DNA of 64,000 nt from Fulvivirga maritima (GTDB taxonomy: Bacteria; Bacteroidota; Bacteroidia; Cytophagales; Cyclobacteriaceae): the NCBI RefSeq assembly GCF_021389955.1, contig NZ_CP089980.1, positions 124,001 through 188,000 of the forward strand, in the 5' to 3' direction. The notes under the pieces are model-generated. The model worked only from the letters and a program-made list of their open reading frames with translations. It was not told where the DNA came from and searched no databases. Position numbers and translations under genes: made by a program. Below are positions 1 to 9,392 of the stretch, piece after piece (the stretch's first letter is position 1; each line of letters starts with the position of its first letter).

Positions 1-992
1 ATAATGGCTTTTATGCTCGTTTTGCCTCCAACCCAGGTACCTCTACCCTACTTGGTGACATACTAAATGCAGATCCTACTTTCTTTACCCTGTGGTTAGG
101 TAACAATGAAATACTAAACTATGCCACCGCCGGCGGAGCTGGAGACACCCCACTTACCACTTATAGCCAGGCTCAATTTATGACTGACTACTCTACTATA
201 ATTGGTCAGCTGGTAAATGAAGGAGCCAATGGCGTTGTATTAAATATACCTCCGGTACTTTTAGTACCCTACTTCAGAGCCGTACCTTATAATCCCGTAC
301 CATTAGATGAAGCCACTGCCGCTCAGCTTAATGCCGGTTATGCAGATTATAATAATGGAATTCAATTTGCCTTAATGAATGATCTGATAGATGAAGAAGA
401 AGCAGCCCGCAGAACTATACACTTTGCTGAGGGGCAGAATGCTTTTGTGATGGAAGATGAATATCTTACTGACTTGAATGAATTTGATATCCCTAATTAC
501 AGACAGACAGAAGCTACCGATCTGATACCGCTCCCTACCTCTACTGCATTAAGTACAGGAATAGGAACCTCCACTCCTGCAGCAGACCAATATGTACTCT
601 CTTTAGAAGAGCAAACAGCTATAATCACCGCTCAGGCCACCTATAATACAGTGATCAGCGGTATTGCTGAGGCCACACCAGGAGTCGATATGTTTGATGT
701 ACAGCCTCTGTTCGCTGACCTGGCAGGGCTTACTCCAACACAGGCTGCTATGCTGGCACTCACTCCGGATGCTCAAGCTGCAGCTGACGGGGAGCAGGGT
801 TTGGAATATGAAAGTGTAACCATAGCACCTGATTTTAGCCCTGCAGGTTTATTCTCAACTGATGGCATACACCCTAATCCTAGAGGACATGCTATCATAG
901 CCAATGAGCTTATTTATTTTATTAATGATAAATATATGGCTAACATACCTAATTTGAATACTACCACTTACAGAACTGTTATATTCCAATAA
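1..992 (+). CDS. SGNH/GDSL-type hydrolase, C-terminal part (5' end outside window)
   Basis: The reading frame is open from base 3, so the gene starts before the window. The visible part opens with residues like FTLWLGNNEIL, which match the block III region (GxND) of SGNH-family esterases. Near the end is DGIHPNPRGHAIIA, the block V Asp-x-x-His that supplies two catalytic residues. The nucleophile Ser block lies upstream and cannot be checked. Such proteins are common as secreted or outer-membrane lipoproteins in Bacteroidota and probably hydrolyse ester bonds in lipids or polysaccharides; the substrate is unknown. The GNNE sequence replaces the more usual GNND. A strong terminator follows 20 bases after the stop, so this gene ends its transcription unit. 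Confidence 0.8.
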   Translation, partial: NGFYARFASNPGTSTLLGDILNADPTFFTLWLGNNEILNYATAGGAGDTPLTTYSQAQFMTDYSTIIGQLVNEGANGVVLNIPPVLLVPYFRAVPYNPVPLDEATAAQLNAGYADYNNGIQFALMNDLIDEEEAARRTIHFAEGQNAFVMEDEYLTDLNEFDIPNYRQTEATDLIPLPTSTALSTGIGTSTPAADQYVLSLEEQTAIITAQATYNTVISGIAEATPGVDMFDVQPLFADLAGLTPTQAAMLALTPDAQAAADGEQGLEYESVTIAPDFSPAGLFSTDGIHPNPRGHAIIANELIYFINDKYMANIPNLNTTTYRTVIFQ

Positions 993-1011
993 ACAGATCT
1001 TTTATAAGTCC

Positions 1012-1045
1012 AAAAGGCTCTCTTCATTAAAAAGAGAGCCTTTTT
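1012..1045 (+). terminator. Rho-independent terminator after the SGNH hydrolase
   Basis: A perfect 13-bp stem (1012-1024 pairing with 1032-1044) with a 7-base loop and a T tract on the 3' side. Confidence 0.85.
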
Positions 1046-1173
1046 CATGGCCGTTCCATAACATTGCCATTAAGTGAGCGTTTATTTTTTTTAAAAGGAG
1101 GTTGAATAAATTTATTTAAGGTTAAATATTACATACCTCGCCATCTCTACCTTCAATTCTATATATTACCATA

Positions 1174-4014
1174 ATGGCTGAGCGAATAAAAATATCCTCT
1201 TCCCCATCAAACTTTGAAGAAATTGTAGAATCGCTAGATGATATGATTTATGAGCTGGATAATAATGGCTGTTTTAAATATGCCAATGCCAGCTTAGTAA
1301 AATATTCTGGTTATTCTAAAGAGGAACTTCAGCATATACCTTATTATAAAATAGTAAAGCAAGAACAGCGAGATGAGCTGGTTCACTTCTATAAAGACCA
1401 ACGCGACAAGAAACAGGCAGACTCCTACTTTGAATTTATAATGATTTCAAAAAATGGAGATGAGATATGGGTAGGGCAAAATGTGCATATGAGTTTCCAT
1501 GAGGAAATTGTAACATCCATTAGGGCTGTAGCCAGGAATGTTAATCACTTTAAAAACACCAAAAAAAACCTCCTTAACAATGAGTCTCGGCTCGATGAGT
1601 TAATTGCTCATATCGATTTGTTTAACCAAATGACTCTTTCACTGCATTTAAGTGAACAGGAGCAAATACACCAGGCCATTGAAATATTATCGACTTACTT
1701 CGAACTGCCCTTGGGTATAGTGTGTAAGATTGAAAATGATCATTTTCAAATTATCGATTATTATAGTGGCAACACAGAAGTAACAATAAACTCAGAAGTC
1801 GCCCTCAAAAACACTTATTGCGTTCTTCCTTACGAAGAAAAGAAAATTATATCCATTGAAGACACGGCTAAATCAAGCTATAAAGAGCGTGATGGCTTTG
1901 CTAACTTCAAAATAAGAACCTTTATAGGTGTACCTATCTGGGTTAATGGAAACTGCTATGGTTCCTTTAACCTACTATCACCAACTCCGAAAAACACTCC
2001 TTTCAGTAAAAGAGAGATTGAGTTTATATGGCTAGTTTGTAACTGGCTGAGTAATGTTATAGAAAAGAGAGACTATGAATTACAGCTCAAACGTCAGTCT
2101 CAGCTGCTGAAGGATACCCAAAACATGGCTAATATTGGTCATTGGGAGGTAGACCTTCAGCAACAAAGCATCTTTTGGTCAGACATCACAAAAAAAATAC
2201 ATGAAGTAGAGCCCGATTTCTGCCCTAGCATGGAAGCGGCCTTTGAATTTTATAATGAAGATTCGAAGCCGGTAATAAGTGAATTGATAAATCATGCTAT
2301 CAACACCGGTGAAGGATGGGAGTGCAAGCTGGGCATTATATCAGCAAAAGGAAACCATAAATGGGTAAGAACCATTGGTAGTGTAGAGTGGCAAAATGAT
2401 AAAGTAAGTAAGCTGATTGGTGTTTTTCAGGATTTTACCCATGAAAAAAAACAGGAAGAAGAACTTATTCGCGCCAAGGAAGAAGCTGAAAATGCCTCAC
2501 AGGCCAAAGCCGACTTTCTCTCTGTAATGAGCCATGAAATACGCACGCCACTCAACGCGGTAATTGGTCTTGCTCATATACTTTTAGAGGAATCACCTCA
2601 AGATCATCAGCTGGAAAATCTTAATACACTGAAATTCTCAGCCGAAAATTTACTTTCTCTCATAAATGACATACTAGATTTTAATAAGCTGGAAGCAGGT
2701 AGAGTAGATATGGAAGCCATTGACTTCAACCTGCTAGACACGCTGAAAGGAATAAAGCAATCTTTAGTATTGCGAGCAAAAAAACAGCCCATTGATATTC
2801 AGACCAGAATAGACATTAAGGTGCCGGAATATGTAAAGGGAGACTCCACCCGGCTAAGTCAGATACTGAATAATTTAACTGGGAATGCGCTGAAATTCAC
2901 TAGTGAAGGCCACATCATTATCTCTGCCCATGTAGCAGAAGAGACAGAACATAATATATCTATCCAATTCTCCATAAAAGATAGTGGCATAGGCATAGCC
3001 AATGATAAGCATGAGCAAATTTTCAATAAGTTTAGTCAGGCAGAAAAAGAGACTACCAGAAAATTTGGAGGCACCGGTCTTGGCCTGGCTATTACTAAAA
3101 AGCTAATCAATCTCATGGGAGGCGAAATTCGGGTAGAGAGTATCTTGGGCAAAGGCTCCAACTTTTACTTTACCATCGCTTTCGAAAAAAGTAATAAAAA
3201 GGCCGCTGATGAGAACAAAACTAATCTCTCAGACATTGGCAATGAAAGCCTGAAAGGAATAACCATTCTCTTGGTAGAAGACAATGTGGTCAATCAGATG
3301 GTAGCCACTAAATTTCTGGATATGTGGGGAATAGAAGTAGAAAAAGCCGAAAATGGTGTAGAGGCCTTAACAAAAGTGACTAACAAAACCTATGATCTTA
3401 TTTTGATGGATTTACAAATGCCTGAAATGGATGGGTATACTGCCAGCAGAGAAATAAGAGCTATGGGTGGTGATTTTGACAAAGTGCCAATTATAGCACT
3501 TACCGCCTCAGCCCTTTCTGATATAAGGTCTAATGTAATGGCGGCGGGCATGAATGATTTTGTATCCAAACCATTTAATCCTAAAGATTTATATGAAAAA
3601 ATAAGCGCTAACCTCAATAAAGAAATTACTGCGCTGAAGGCTACTGAGCCAAAAGCAAAGCCCAAACCTCAGTTCATTAACCTTTCTAAGCTGGAAGCCC
3701 TTGCTGATAAGAATATTCCTCTTATGATTAAGCTGTTACAGACCTTTACCTTAGAAATGGGCAAGTTTAGAGATAGATATATTGAAGCCATAAAGCAAAA
3801 GGACATAGAATCTCTCAAGGCAGCTCACCACAAAATATTGCCCACTTTAAAAATGCTTGAAATAAGGCTTTTAGAAACTCAAATAGCCAAAGGAGAAGAG
3901 CTACTTAGCTCGGATGATCATGACAAAAGGGCAATGACCAATAATGTAATGAACGTAAAACAGCTCACTAATACCATCATTGACCTTTGTCATAAAAAGC
4001 TAAATACGCTCTAG
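1174..4014 (+). CDS. Hybrid sensor histidine kinase/response regulator (PAS-GAF-PAS-HisKA-HATPase-REC-Hpt)
   Basis: A 946-residue multidomain phosphorelay protein. In order: a PAS domain (about 10-130), a GAF domain (about 150-295), a second PAS domain with a PAC-like end (about 310-425), a HisKA box SHEIRTPLNAVI with phospho-acceptor His454, and a HATPase with the N box (NNLTGNALKF) and glycine boxes DSGIGIA and GTGLGLA. A receiver domain (ILLVEDN..., phospho-acceptor Asp746, KPF) follows, then a C-terminal helical segment with AHHKILPT, where His885 is the likely Hpt residue. No membrane segment or signal peptide is evident, so it is probably a cytoplasmic sensor; the GAF/PAS ligand is unknown. 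No separate output regulator is adjacent. Its TAG stop shares the palindrome CTAG with the stop of the convergent gene. Confidence 0.93.
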   Translation: MAERIKISSSPSNFEEIVESLDDMIYELDNNGCFKYANASLVKYSGYSKEELQHIPYYKIVKQEQRDELVHFYKDQRDKKQADSYFEFIMISKNGDEIWVGQNVHMSFHEEIVTSIRAVARNVNHFKNTKKNLLNNESRLDELIAHIDLFNQMTLSLHLSEQEQIHQAIEILSTYFELPLGIVCKIENDHFQIIDYYSGNTEVTINSEVALKNTYCVLPYEEKKIISIEDTAKSSYKERDGFANFKIRTFIGVPIWVNGNCYGSFNLLSPTPKNTPFSKREIEFIWLVCNWLSNVIEKRDYELQLKRQSQLLKDTQNMANIGHWEVDLQQQSIFWSDITKKIHEVEPDFCPSMEAAFEFYNEDSKPVISELINHAINTGEGWECKLGIISAKGNHKWVRTIGSVEWQNDKVSKLIGVFQDFTHEKKQEEELIRAKEEAENASQAKADFLSVMSHEIRTPLNAVIGLAHILLEESPQDHQLENLNTLKFSAENLLSLINDILDFNKLEAGRVDMEAIDFNLLDTLKGIKQSLVLRAKKQPIDIQTRIDIKVPEYVKGDSTRLSQILNNLTGNALKFTSEGHIIISAHVAEETEHNISIQFSIKDSGIGIANDKHEQIFNKFSQAEKETTRKFGGTGLGLAITKKLINLMGGEIRVESILGKGSNFYFTIAFEKSNKKAADENKTNLSDIGNESLKGITILLVEDNVVNQMVATKFLDMWGIEVEKAENGVEALTKVTNKTYDLILMDLQMPEMDGYTASREIRAMGGDFDKVPIIALTASALSDIRSNVMAAGMNDFVSKPFNPKDLYEKISANLNKEITALKATEPKAKPKPQFINLSKLEALADKNIPLMIKLLQTFTLEMGKFRDRYIEAIKQKDIESLKAAHHKILPTLKMLEIRLLETQIAKGEELLSSDDHDKRAMTNNVMNVKQLTNTIIDLCHKKLNTL

Positions 4015-5678
4015 CTCAAAATTTTCTTCAAAATGGCGGAAGTGATCAGATAAGTAGGCTTCACTCCTTCTAAACCTAAGCTTCCTGATGCCAGCGTGCT
4101 GCCTGTAACCAAAGGATTATCTGAAGCATAGTAAGCATATCTCACTTTGATATCCTCTTTTATGCTCTTTCTTATTCTCGCTGCGGATTGAATAGCTTTT
4201 TGGTAATGAGCTCCTTCCATTTCAAGACCTACCGCATTCCAGGTAGAAGTAAGAAAGTGATTGAGCACATCTCTGTTTTGCAATGAAGTACCCATAACAG
4301 TAATCATAGTACCTTCATAAGTAGATATTTTACCTTTAAACTCAGCAGGATCAAGATCATTATCAATTGGGTAATTATCAGCCGTACCTTCAAATACATG
4401 GGCAGTAGGTAACATTATATCACTTTTGTTACCTGTAAGAATTCCGGCCTTACCCATAATAGAAACAGATTGAATATTCATATCAAAAACATTCTTACTC
4501 TCTTCATAGGGCTTCAGCAGCTCATCCATACACTCAAAAGCTTGCTCACCAAAGGCATAGTCCATCACTATCAGTACCGGAGGCTCCAAATCATTGGTTG
4601 GCTTAAAATCTTCAGGCAAGCTATTGAAATCAACATGTGATAGATCAAAAATCTGCACTGATAAGTTAGTACCTGACTGATCCTGAATTTCATGCATTCC
4701 ATGCTCCAGCGCATAGTCTTTTATTTGCTGACGCATTTCACTGTTTTCTTCTTTATTAGTTAAAGAAGCCAGCTCTTCTAAAGAAGAAAATTTCTCTCCT
4801 TTCAAGGCTCCTGGTCCGTATATAGCGTTAAGGAAACTGTGCAAATTAGCACTAATGATATGAATAGGCCGCTGGTGCAGCTCCTTACCATAAATGTATG
4901 ATTTGATCTTTCTGGCCCATTTCTCACCATAAATATGATGACCTATTATCTCTCTCAGCTTAGAAGAAAAAGTAATCTCTCTCCCAGTTCCATCTATCGC
5001 TTCATTAATAGCCGTTTGACCAAGCCAGTACACTAAATGATAAAGGCTATTACTATTCTTACCTATACGGAATTTCTCTATTGCTACCTGAGTTTCTTTT
5101 ATAGTTCTGCCTAAGAAGTTACTTAAATAAACAGCTGCTTTCTTTTCATCAAAGCTTTCGCCTTTTTCCTCCAGCTTTACTATTTCTTCCAGTCTATACC
5201 AGTCATCTATAATCCTGCCCTTTTGATCCAGGCAGTGATTTTTAATCTTTTCGCCTTCTATAAAAAGAAAAGTAAGGTGAGTAAGAATATCATAAATATC
5301 ACTTCGCCCGCGAGTCATTTCTATGTACATGCGGTCTTCGTCTATTCGGTAGCAGTTTCGCCTTCTCTTTACAGGCACCATAGCCACGTGGCCTGCTTCT
5401 TCATACCCTTCTCTGGCTACTAACTTTATAAACCGGCACTCTTCTATACCCAAAGGCAAGCGCTCAATTACATAAAGAAGACCATCTAGCTCCACTTTAC
5501 CAGGATCTGCCACAGTACCATAAATTTCAGGCTTTAGGGTAAGTAATGCCTCAATCAATGATTTACCAGAAACACCTAAAGGCTTATAGCTACCTCTTAT
5601 GAATAAATGCCTCATGGTAATATACAAGCGCTCAATAGCAGCCCTTGATTCTCTCGTTCTCTCTTTCGATCCTGTCAT
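4011..5678 (-). CDS. Conserved Bacteroidota protein with nucleoside-phosphorylase-like C-terminal region
   Basis: A 555-residue protein starting at an ATG. It resembles an uncharacterised Bacteroidota family of this length (I think catalogued as DUF6909, not certain). The N-terminal 300 residues are mixed helical with no motif I can name. The C-terminal 200 residues carry hallmarks of the purine nucleoside phosphorylase/MTA-nucleosidase fold: SIMGKAGIL, the GLEMEGA segment (in that family the Met-Glu contacts the ribose), and a late ASDNP resembling the catalytic SD motif. That similarity is my inference. There is no signal peptide, so it is likely cytoplasmic. Its stop codon overlaps the stop of the convergent histidine kinase by three bases. 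Confidence 0.75.
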   Translation of the reverse strand: MTGSKERTRESRAAIERLYITMRHLFIRGSYKPLGVSGKSLIEALLTLKPEIYGTVADPGKVELDGLLYVIERLPLGIEECRFIKLVAREGYEEAGHVAMVPVKRRRNCYRIDEDRMYIEMTRGRSDIYDILTHLTFLFIEGEKIKNHCLDQKGRIIDDWYRLEEIVKLEEKGESFDEKKAAVYLSNFLGRTIKETQVAIEKFRIGKNSNSLYHLVYWLGQTAINEAIDGTGREITFSSKLREIIGHHIYGEKWARKIKSYIYGKELHQRPIHIISANLHSFLNAIYGPGALKGEKFSSLEELASLTNKEENSEMRQQIKDYALEHGMHEIQDQSGTNLSVQIFDLSHVDFNSLPEDFKPTNDLEPPVLIVMDYAFGEQAFECMDELLKPYEESKNVFDMNIQSVSIMGKAGILTGNKSDIMLPTAHVFEGTADNYPIDNDLDPAEFKGKISTYEGTMITVMGTSLQNRDVLNHFLTSTWNAVGLEMEGAHYQKAIQSAARIRKSIKEDIKVRYAYYASDNPLVTGSTLASGSLGLEGVKPTYLITSAILKKILS

Positions 5679-5806
5679 GTTTATTTATAATATTCTGTAA
5701 CTAAACTACTTAAATTTTTGCCTTTAAAAGAATAAAAATTCCCGTATAGCCTACAAAACTAATAAGGTCAGTGATTTTTGGCATTATTTTTCTAATTATT
5801 AATAAT

Positions 5807-6289
5807 ATGGAAACAATAATATCATACCCAACAGGCACCAAAAATGAGTTTGAGCATATTGAGAAAATTTCAAACCTACTAGATAGTAAATTCACCATTC
5901 CAGGAACTAATATTCGTTTTGGTTTAGATCCTATCTTCAGCCTCATCCCCGTACTGGGAGATGCCGCTACCTTCGTTATTAGTAGCCTATTAGTTTGGCA
6001 TATGTCTAACCACGGAGCAAGTCAAAAAGTAGTGGTAAAAATGATGGGTAACGTGGCCATTGATACATTAATTGGCTCCATACCTTTAATAGGGACAGTT
6101 TTTGATGTTTTTTTCAGGTGTAACAATCGTAATGTGAAACTATTAAAAGAGCACTATCAGGAAGGAAAGCACCACGGGTCAGGCAAAGGAATAATTATTA
6201 CCTGGATGATCATTGGTGGCGCTATAATTTTACTTTTATGCTATGCCGTAGTAAAATTATTGGTGGAGTTTTTTCAGTGGCTATTTTAA
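5807..6289 (+). CDS. DUF4112 family membrane protein
   Basis: About 160 residues from the ATG at 5807; the frame is open further upstream, but METIISYPTG is the natural start. The centre reads IRFGLDPIFSLIPVLGDAAT, the conserved signature of DUF4112, followed by a hydrophobic segment, a second IDTLIGSIPLIGTVFDVFF block, a charged stretch and a C-terminal transmembrane helix (IIITWMIIGGAIILLLCYAVV). It is probably an inner-membrane protein of unknown role. Its 3' end overlaps the end of the convergent App1-like gene by 9 bases. Confidence 0.85.
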   Translation: METIISYPTGTKNEFEHIEKISNLLDSKFTIPGTNIRFGLDPIFSLIPVLGDAATFVISSLLVWHMSNHGASQKVVVKMMGNVAIDTLIGSIPLIGTVFDVFFRCNNRNVKLLKEHYQEGKHHGSGKGIIITWMIIGGAIILLLCYAVVKLLVEFFQWLF

Positions 6290-7343
6290 AATTGAATCTA
6301 CACCCCAATTCTTATTTTTCAGGTGCTTTATCGCCTCTTTTGAATGATTCATCACTAAAAAATCAGCTGATATTTGCTGCCCCAGAGCATTAATTTCATC
6401 TAAACGGGCTTGGTCGCCCACATGCCTGATATATATAGCTTTGATCTGATTAGGGTATTTTTCACACAGACTTGTGTAAATTTCGGGATCTTTCTGCCCA
6501 CTATCTCCTATTAAGATAAAGCTCAAGTCAGGATACATCTGCAAAATTTCTTCGATATAGGCCTTTTTATATTTGTCTGTGTTGAGCTTAAACCATTTTT
6601 CATTATCTAAACCCAGGTTTCTTAGTAAGAAAGGAGCCTTGGGTATATTATGATGCTGGCAAAACTTAGTGAGTAAATCATAAAGGTTAAAAGAGCTACC
6701 CGAAACAAAAAACAACGGATTTTTATTCTCATTTACTAACAAATGATATAACTCTTCTACCCCTTCAAATGGGGTTCGGCTTCTCCGAATTTTTGGTGAG
6801 CAGAGTATACATCTTTTTAATTGGGTTAGTAGCAAAACTCTGAATAATAGTATCGTCAACATCAGATATAACTCCAAAATCTGCCGACTGATCACATACC
6901 AGAATCTCGCCCTGAGCATATGATATATAATCTACATCATAAGGAATAGACTCAATTTCAATAGCCACTTTATGCCATCCGTTACTCAACTCTCCTGGCT
7001 GATGGTAAAATTCAAACTCAAAATACCCTTCTTCATTGGCATAAGTATTTACCTTTCGCCCTGCCAGAGAGGCACTGAGCTGAACGAAAGGAATTTCATC
7101 ACTTTCATACCTTTTAAAAACCTTCCTAATATTATTCCAGACACTCCGGCCTTTATTGCCAGAAGTATGTATATCTGCTTCTTGCTCTAATACTCTGCCC
7201 GAGATTACACTTCTATGACTGTTACTATACCCTAAAAAAGGATAAACAATCACGGTATCAAAAAGGTGTAACTTCTCTTTGATCCTTAATTTGAGATGAT
7301 CTAAAGATGACTCTATCCGACGTGCTTTTTCCTTTTGACTCAT
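6281..7343 (-). pseudogene. App1-like phosphatidate phosphatase (DUF2183), split by a +1 frameshift
   Basis: Two overlapping minus-strand frames together make one HAD-type phosphatase. The first (start ATG 7343) gives an N-terminal beta-rich domain and the catalytic motif GVISDVDDTI (DxDxT). The second supplies TPFEGVEELYHLL, the FFVSGSS motif and ILIGDSGQKDPEIY, the expected remaining HAD motifs of the App1 catalytic domain. The natural junction is LLTKNSEK-RTPFEGV; the sequence has one surplus base near 6776-6783 (AAGCCGAACCCC on the minus strand). Without it the product would be about 353 residues. Either the gene is inactivated or the assembly has an indel. Bacterial homologues may act on lipids, but the substrate is unproven. 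Confidence 0.8.
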
Positions 7344-7682
7344 ATTAGAAAAACACCATACCACATAAGATGTTTTTTAATTTATTCGTGTAGCAAAAAA
7401 GAGATAATGCAATAAAAATGAGGACGAGAAAAGGAATTTCAGGCATTCTGCTGCCTATAATCGAAGGAATATAAACTAAAATAAATAAAAATATTTTGAA
7501 ATAAACACACGCACGCACACAATAATAAGTAAACAGCTGATAAACAGAGTTTTAAATAAAATTGATTCACTTGAGCTTAGGTAAAAATACCCATTGAATT
7601 AGGGGATTTTTACTATAAAACCGCCAACACGGGATATTAAAATATTAACTAATTTAAAGTGAGTAAAGTGAGGAAGTGCACT
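7344..7682. other. Intergenic region without a recognised gene
   Basis: AT-rich spacer between the App1-like gene and a divergent small gene. It contains a CA/CG-rich dinucleotide-like tract at about 7504-7521 and no coding frame or convincing hairpin that I can see. It presumably holds the promoters of both flanking genes. Confidence 0.4.
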
Positions 7683-7985
7683 ATGTATGGTCCATATAAA
7701 TCAATTAAATTTCCTGAAGACGACGCAGAGTCTCCAAGATCCAACTCTATGCAATCAAACATTGTCAAGGACAAGATTATTTACATTTTAGAGAATACGC
7801 TTCAGCGTGAAGCCTATAAAAAGCTAAAGACTCAGGAGGAAAGGGTTCTGTTTTTTAAAGACCACTTTATCATGCGAGACCATGAATCCAGAAACCTCTT
7901 AAGTTACCTAAACTGTGAAAGCCCAGAAGATTTTGAAGAAAGAATAAATATACTCATCACTAAGATTGAACAGCAAATTGCTTAA
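7683..7985 (+). CDS. Hypothetical protein, 100 residues
   Basis: A small charged protein that I do not recognise. From the ATG at 7683 it starts MYGPYKSIKFPEDD; a GTG at 7659 would add eight residues. The body is predicted helical (KDKIIYILENTLQREAYKKL, and a final EERINILITKIEQQIA) with no signal peptide or membrane helix, so it is probably a soluble cytoplasmic protein. It stands alone between a 340-base spacer and a strong bidirectional terminator, so it is likely monocistronic. The order of charged and hydrophobic residues looks coding. Confidence 0.6.
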   Translation: MYGPYKSIKFPEDDAESPRSNSMQSNIVKDKIIYILENTLQREAYKKLKTQEERVLFFKDHFIMRDHESRNLLSYLNCESPEDFEERINILITKIEQQIA

Positions 7986-8020
7986 TTAGCATAGGGAAAC
8001 AGAGGTTTCAAGACATAAAA

Positions 8021-8065
8021 AAACCACTTTAATGTAAGGGCTAAGGCCCAGCACTAAAGTGGTTT
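8021..8065. terminator. Bidirectional terminator between convergent genes
   Basis: An 11-bp perfect stem (AAACCACTTTA at 8021-8031 pairing with 8055-8065) flanked by A and T tracts. A small GGGC/GCCC hairpin lies inside the loop. It can serve both the small gene at 7683 and galactokinase. Confidence 0.8.
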
Positions 8066-8086
8066 ACTGATTTACAGAAATTATTT

Positions 8087-9253
8087 TTATTTTATGGTAT
8101 GTGTACCCTCACTGATGTTCACATCATAAAAATCAAGATCGATATCAAATTTAGCTTTATATTGAGATGCTAATTCTTCTTTAAATGTAGGGATGTATTC
8201 ATTTTTCACCAGGTTAATAGTGCAACCACCAAAGCCTCCGCCCATCATTCTAGAGCCTTTTACATCCTCTTTTGAGTTAGCAAAATCAGCCATAAAATCT
8301 ATTTCAGGACAAGTGATTTCATACTCATTCTTCATTGCTTCCTGAGCACTAGCCAAGATTGAAGAAACCTCATCAAGATCATGTCTCTTTAAGGCATCAC
8401 AGAAACGCTCTACCCTTTCATTTTCCTCTACCACGTACTTACATCTCAAATATACTACAGGATCAAGCTCAGCTTTGTAAGTTTGTAACATATCTTTAGT
8501 TACATCTCTCAAAGACTCTACTTGCGGGTGGTGAGATTTCAATACTGCTACACCTTCTTCACACTGCTTTCTTCTCACATTATATTCTGAGCTAGCCAAA
8601 TTATGACTTACATGACTGTTGCATAACAAAAGGCTGTATTCTTTAAGCTCTAATGGAAAGTAATCATACTCTAATGATCTACAATCAAGTAAAATCACCT
8701 GATCTTCTTTACCCATTACACTGGCAAACTGATCCATAATACCGCACATTACACCTACATAATTGTGCTCCGCTTTTTGAGATGCTTTTATTATCTGCTC
8801 TTTTTCAAGACCTAAGCCAAACAGCTCATTAAGACCAAGGGCAGTACCACACTCTAATGCAGCAGATGATGACATACCCGCTCCCTGCGGCACATCTCCA
8901 CTAAACACTACATTAAATCCTTCCAGCTCCTTACCTAAGCTTAATAGCTCACATGCGGCACCTAAGATATAGTTATACCATTTTTGCTCTACCTTGAAAG
9001 TAGGCTGGCTAATATCAAAAGTGAAATCCTCATTCTGATCTACAGATACTAAGCGGGATGTTTTGCTTCCGCTTTTACCAAGTGCCATATATATGCTCTT
9101 GTCTACTGCGGCGGGCAATACAAAGCCTAAATTGTAATCAGTATGCTCCCCAATCAAATTTATCCTTCCCGGAGATCTTACAATAATTTCTGGAGCAACA
9201 CCAAACTCCTTAGAATAAGTCGATTTTATCTTTTCTAATATGGTTGTATTCAT
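8087..9253 (-). CDS. galK: Galactokinase
   Basis: GHMP-family kinase phosphorylating galactose to galactose-1-phosphate in the Leloir pathway. Visible motifs: the galactokinase signature GRINLIGEHTDYNLGFVLP near the N-terminus, the ATP-binding loop GAGMSSSAALECG, and the C-terminal MMGGGFGGCTI. The product is 388 residues from the ATG at 9253, close to the usual 380-390; the longer frame would need a TTG, so I prefer the ATG. A -7 box TATATTTG lies 18-25 bases upstream and an imperfect 21-bp palindrome lies further out, before the divergent Nudix-type regulator. No galT, galE or transporter is adjacent. Confidence 0.96.
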   Translation of the reverse strand: MNTTILEKIKSTYSKEFGVAPEIIVRSPGRINLIGEHTDYNLGFVLPAAVDKSIYMALGKSGSKTSRLVSVDQNEDFTFDISQPTFKVEQKWYNYILGAACELLSLGKELEGFNVVFSGDVPQGAGMSSSAALECGTALGLNELFGLGLEKEQIIKASQKAEHNYVGVMCGIMDQFASVMGKEDQVILLDCRSLEYDYFPLELKEYSLLLCNSHVSHNLASSEYNVRRKQCEEGVAVLKSHHPQVESLRDVTKDMLQTYKAELDPVVYLRCKYVVEENERVERFCDALKRHDLDEVSSILASAQEAMKNEYEITCPEIDFMADFANSKEDVKGSRMMGGGFGGCTINLVKNEYIPTFKEELASQYKAKFDIDLDFYDVNISEGTHTIK

Positions 9254-9271
9254 GAGTTTTACTTTAGAATG

Positions 9272-9279
9272 CAAATATA
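9272..9279 (-). promoter_or_regulatory. Bacteroidota -7 element for galK
   Basis: On the minus strand this reads TATATTTG, a perfect match to the TAnnTTTG element of Bacteroidota primary-sigma promoters. I see no good -33 partner at the expected distance, which would fit an activator-dependent promoter. Confidence 0.5.
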
Positions 9280-9317
9280 TTCAATATTAACATTTTTAGA
9301 GTTAAATACAATTATTT

Positions 9318-9338
9318 TAAGCGTAAATCATACGTTTA
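9318..9338. promoter_or_regulatory. Candidate operator (21-bp imperfect palindrome) between galK and its divergent regulator
   Basis: TAAGCGTA-AATCA-TACGTTTA: arms match at 7 of 8 positions around a 5-base spacer. Its place between divergent galK and the Nudix-type regulator, upstream of the galK -7 box, suits a regulator binding site. The assignment is inference. Confidence 0.5.
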
Positions 9339-9392
9339 TTTCTATAAATCCGTTTACAGTTGTAGTTTAAAGAATAATCAAATTTAATTAGT

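Noticed and set aside
3390-3665. Minus-strand frame opposite the receiver domain of the hybrid kinase
   Set aside because: The plus strand encodes clear REC motifs; the antisense frame is a shadow.
5710-5946. Minus-strand frame overlapping the DUF4112 gene start
   Set aside because: The plus strand carries the DUF4112 signature and the antisense frame shows no motif.
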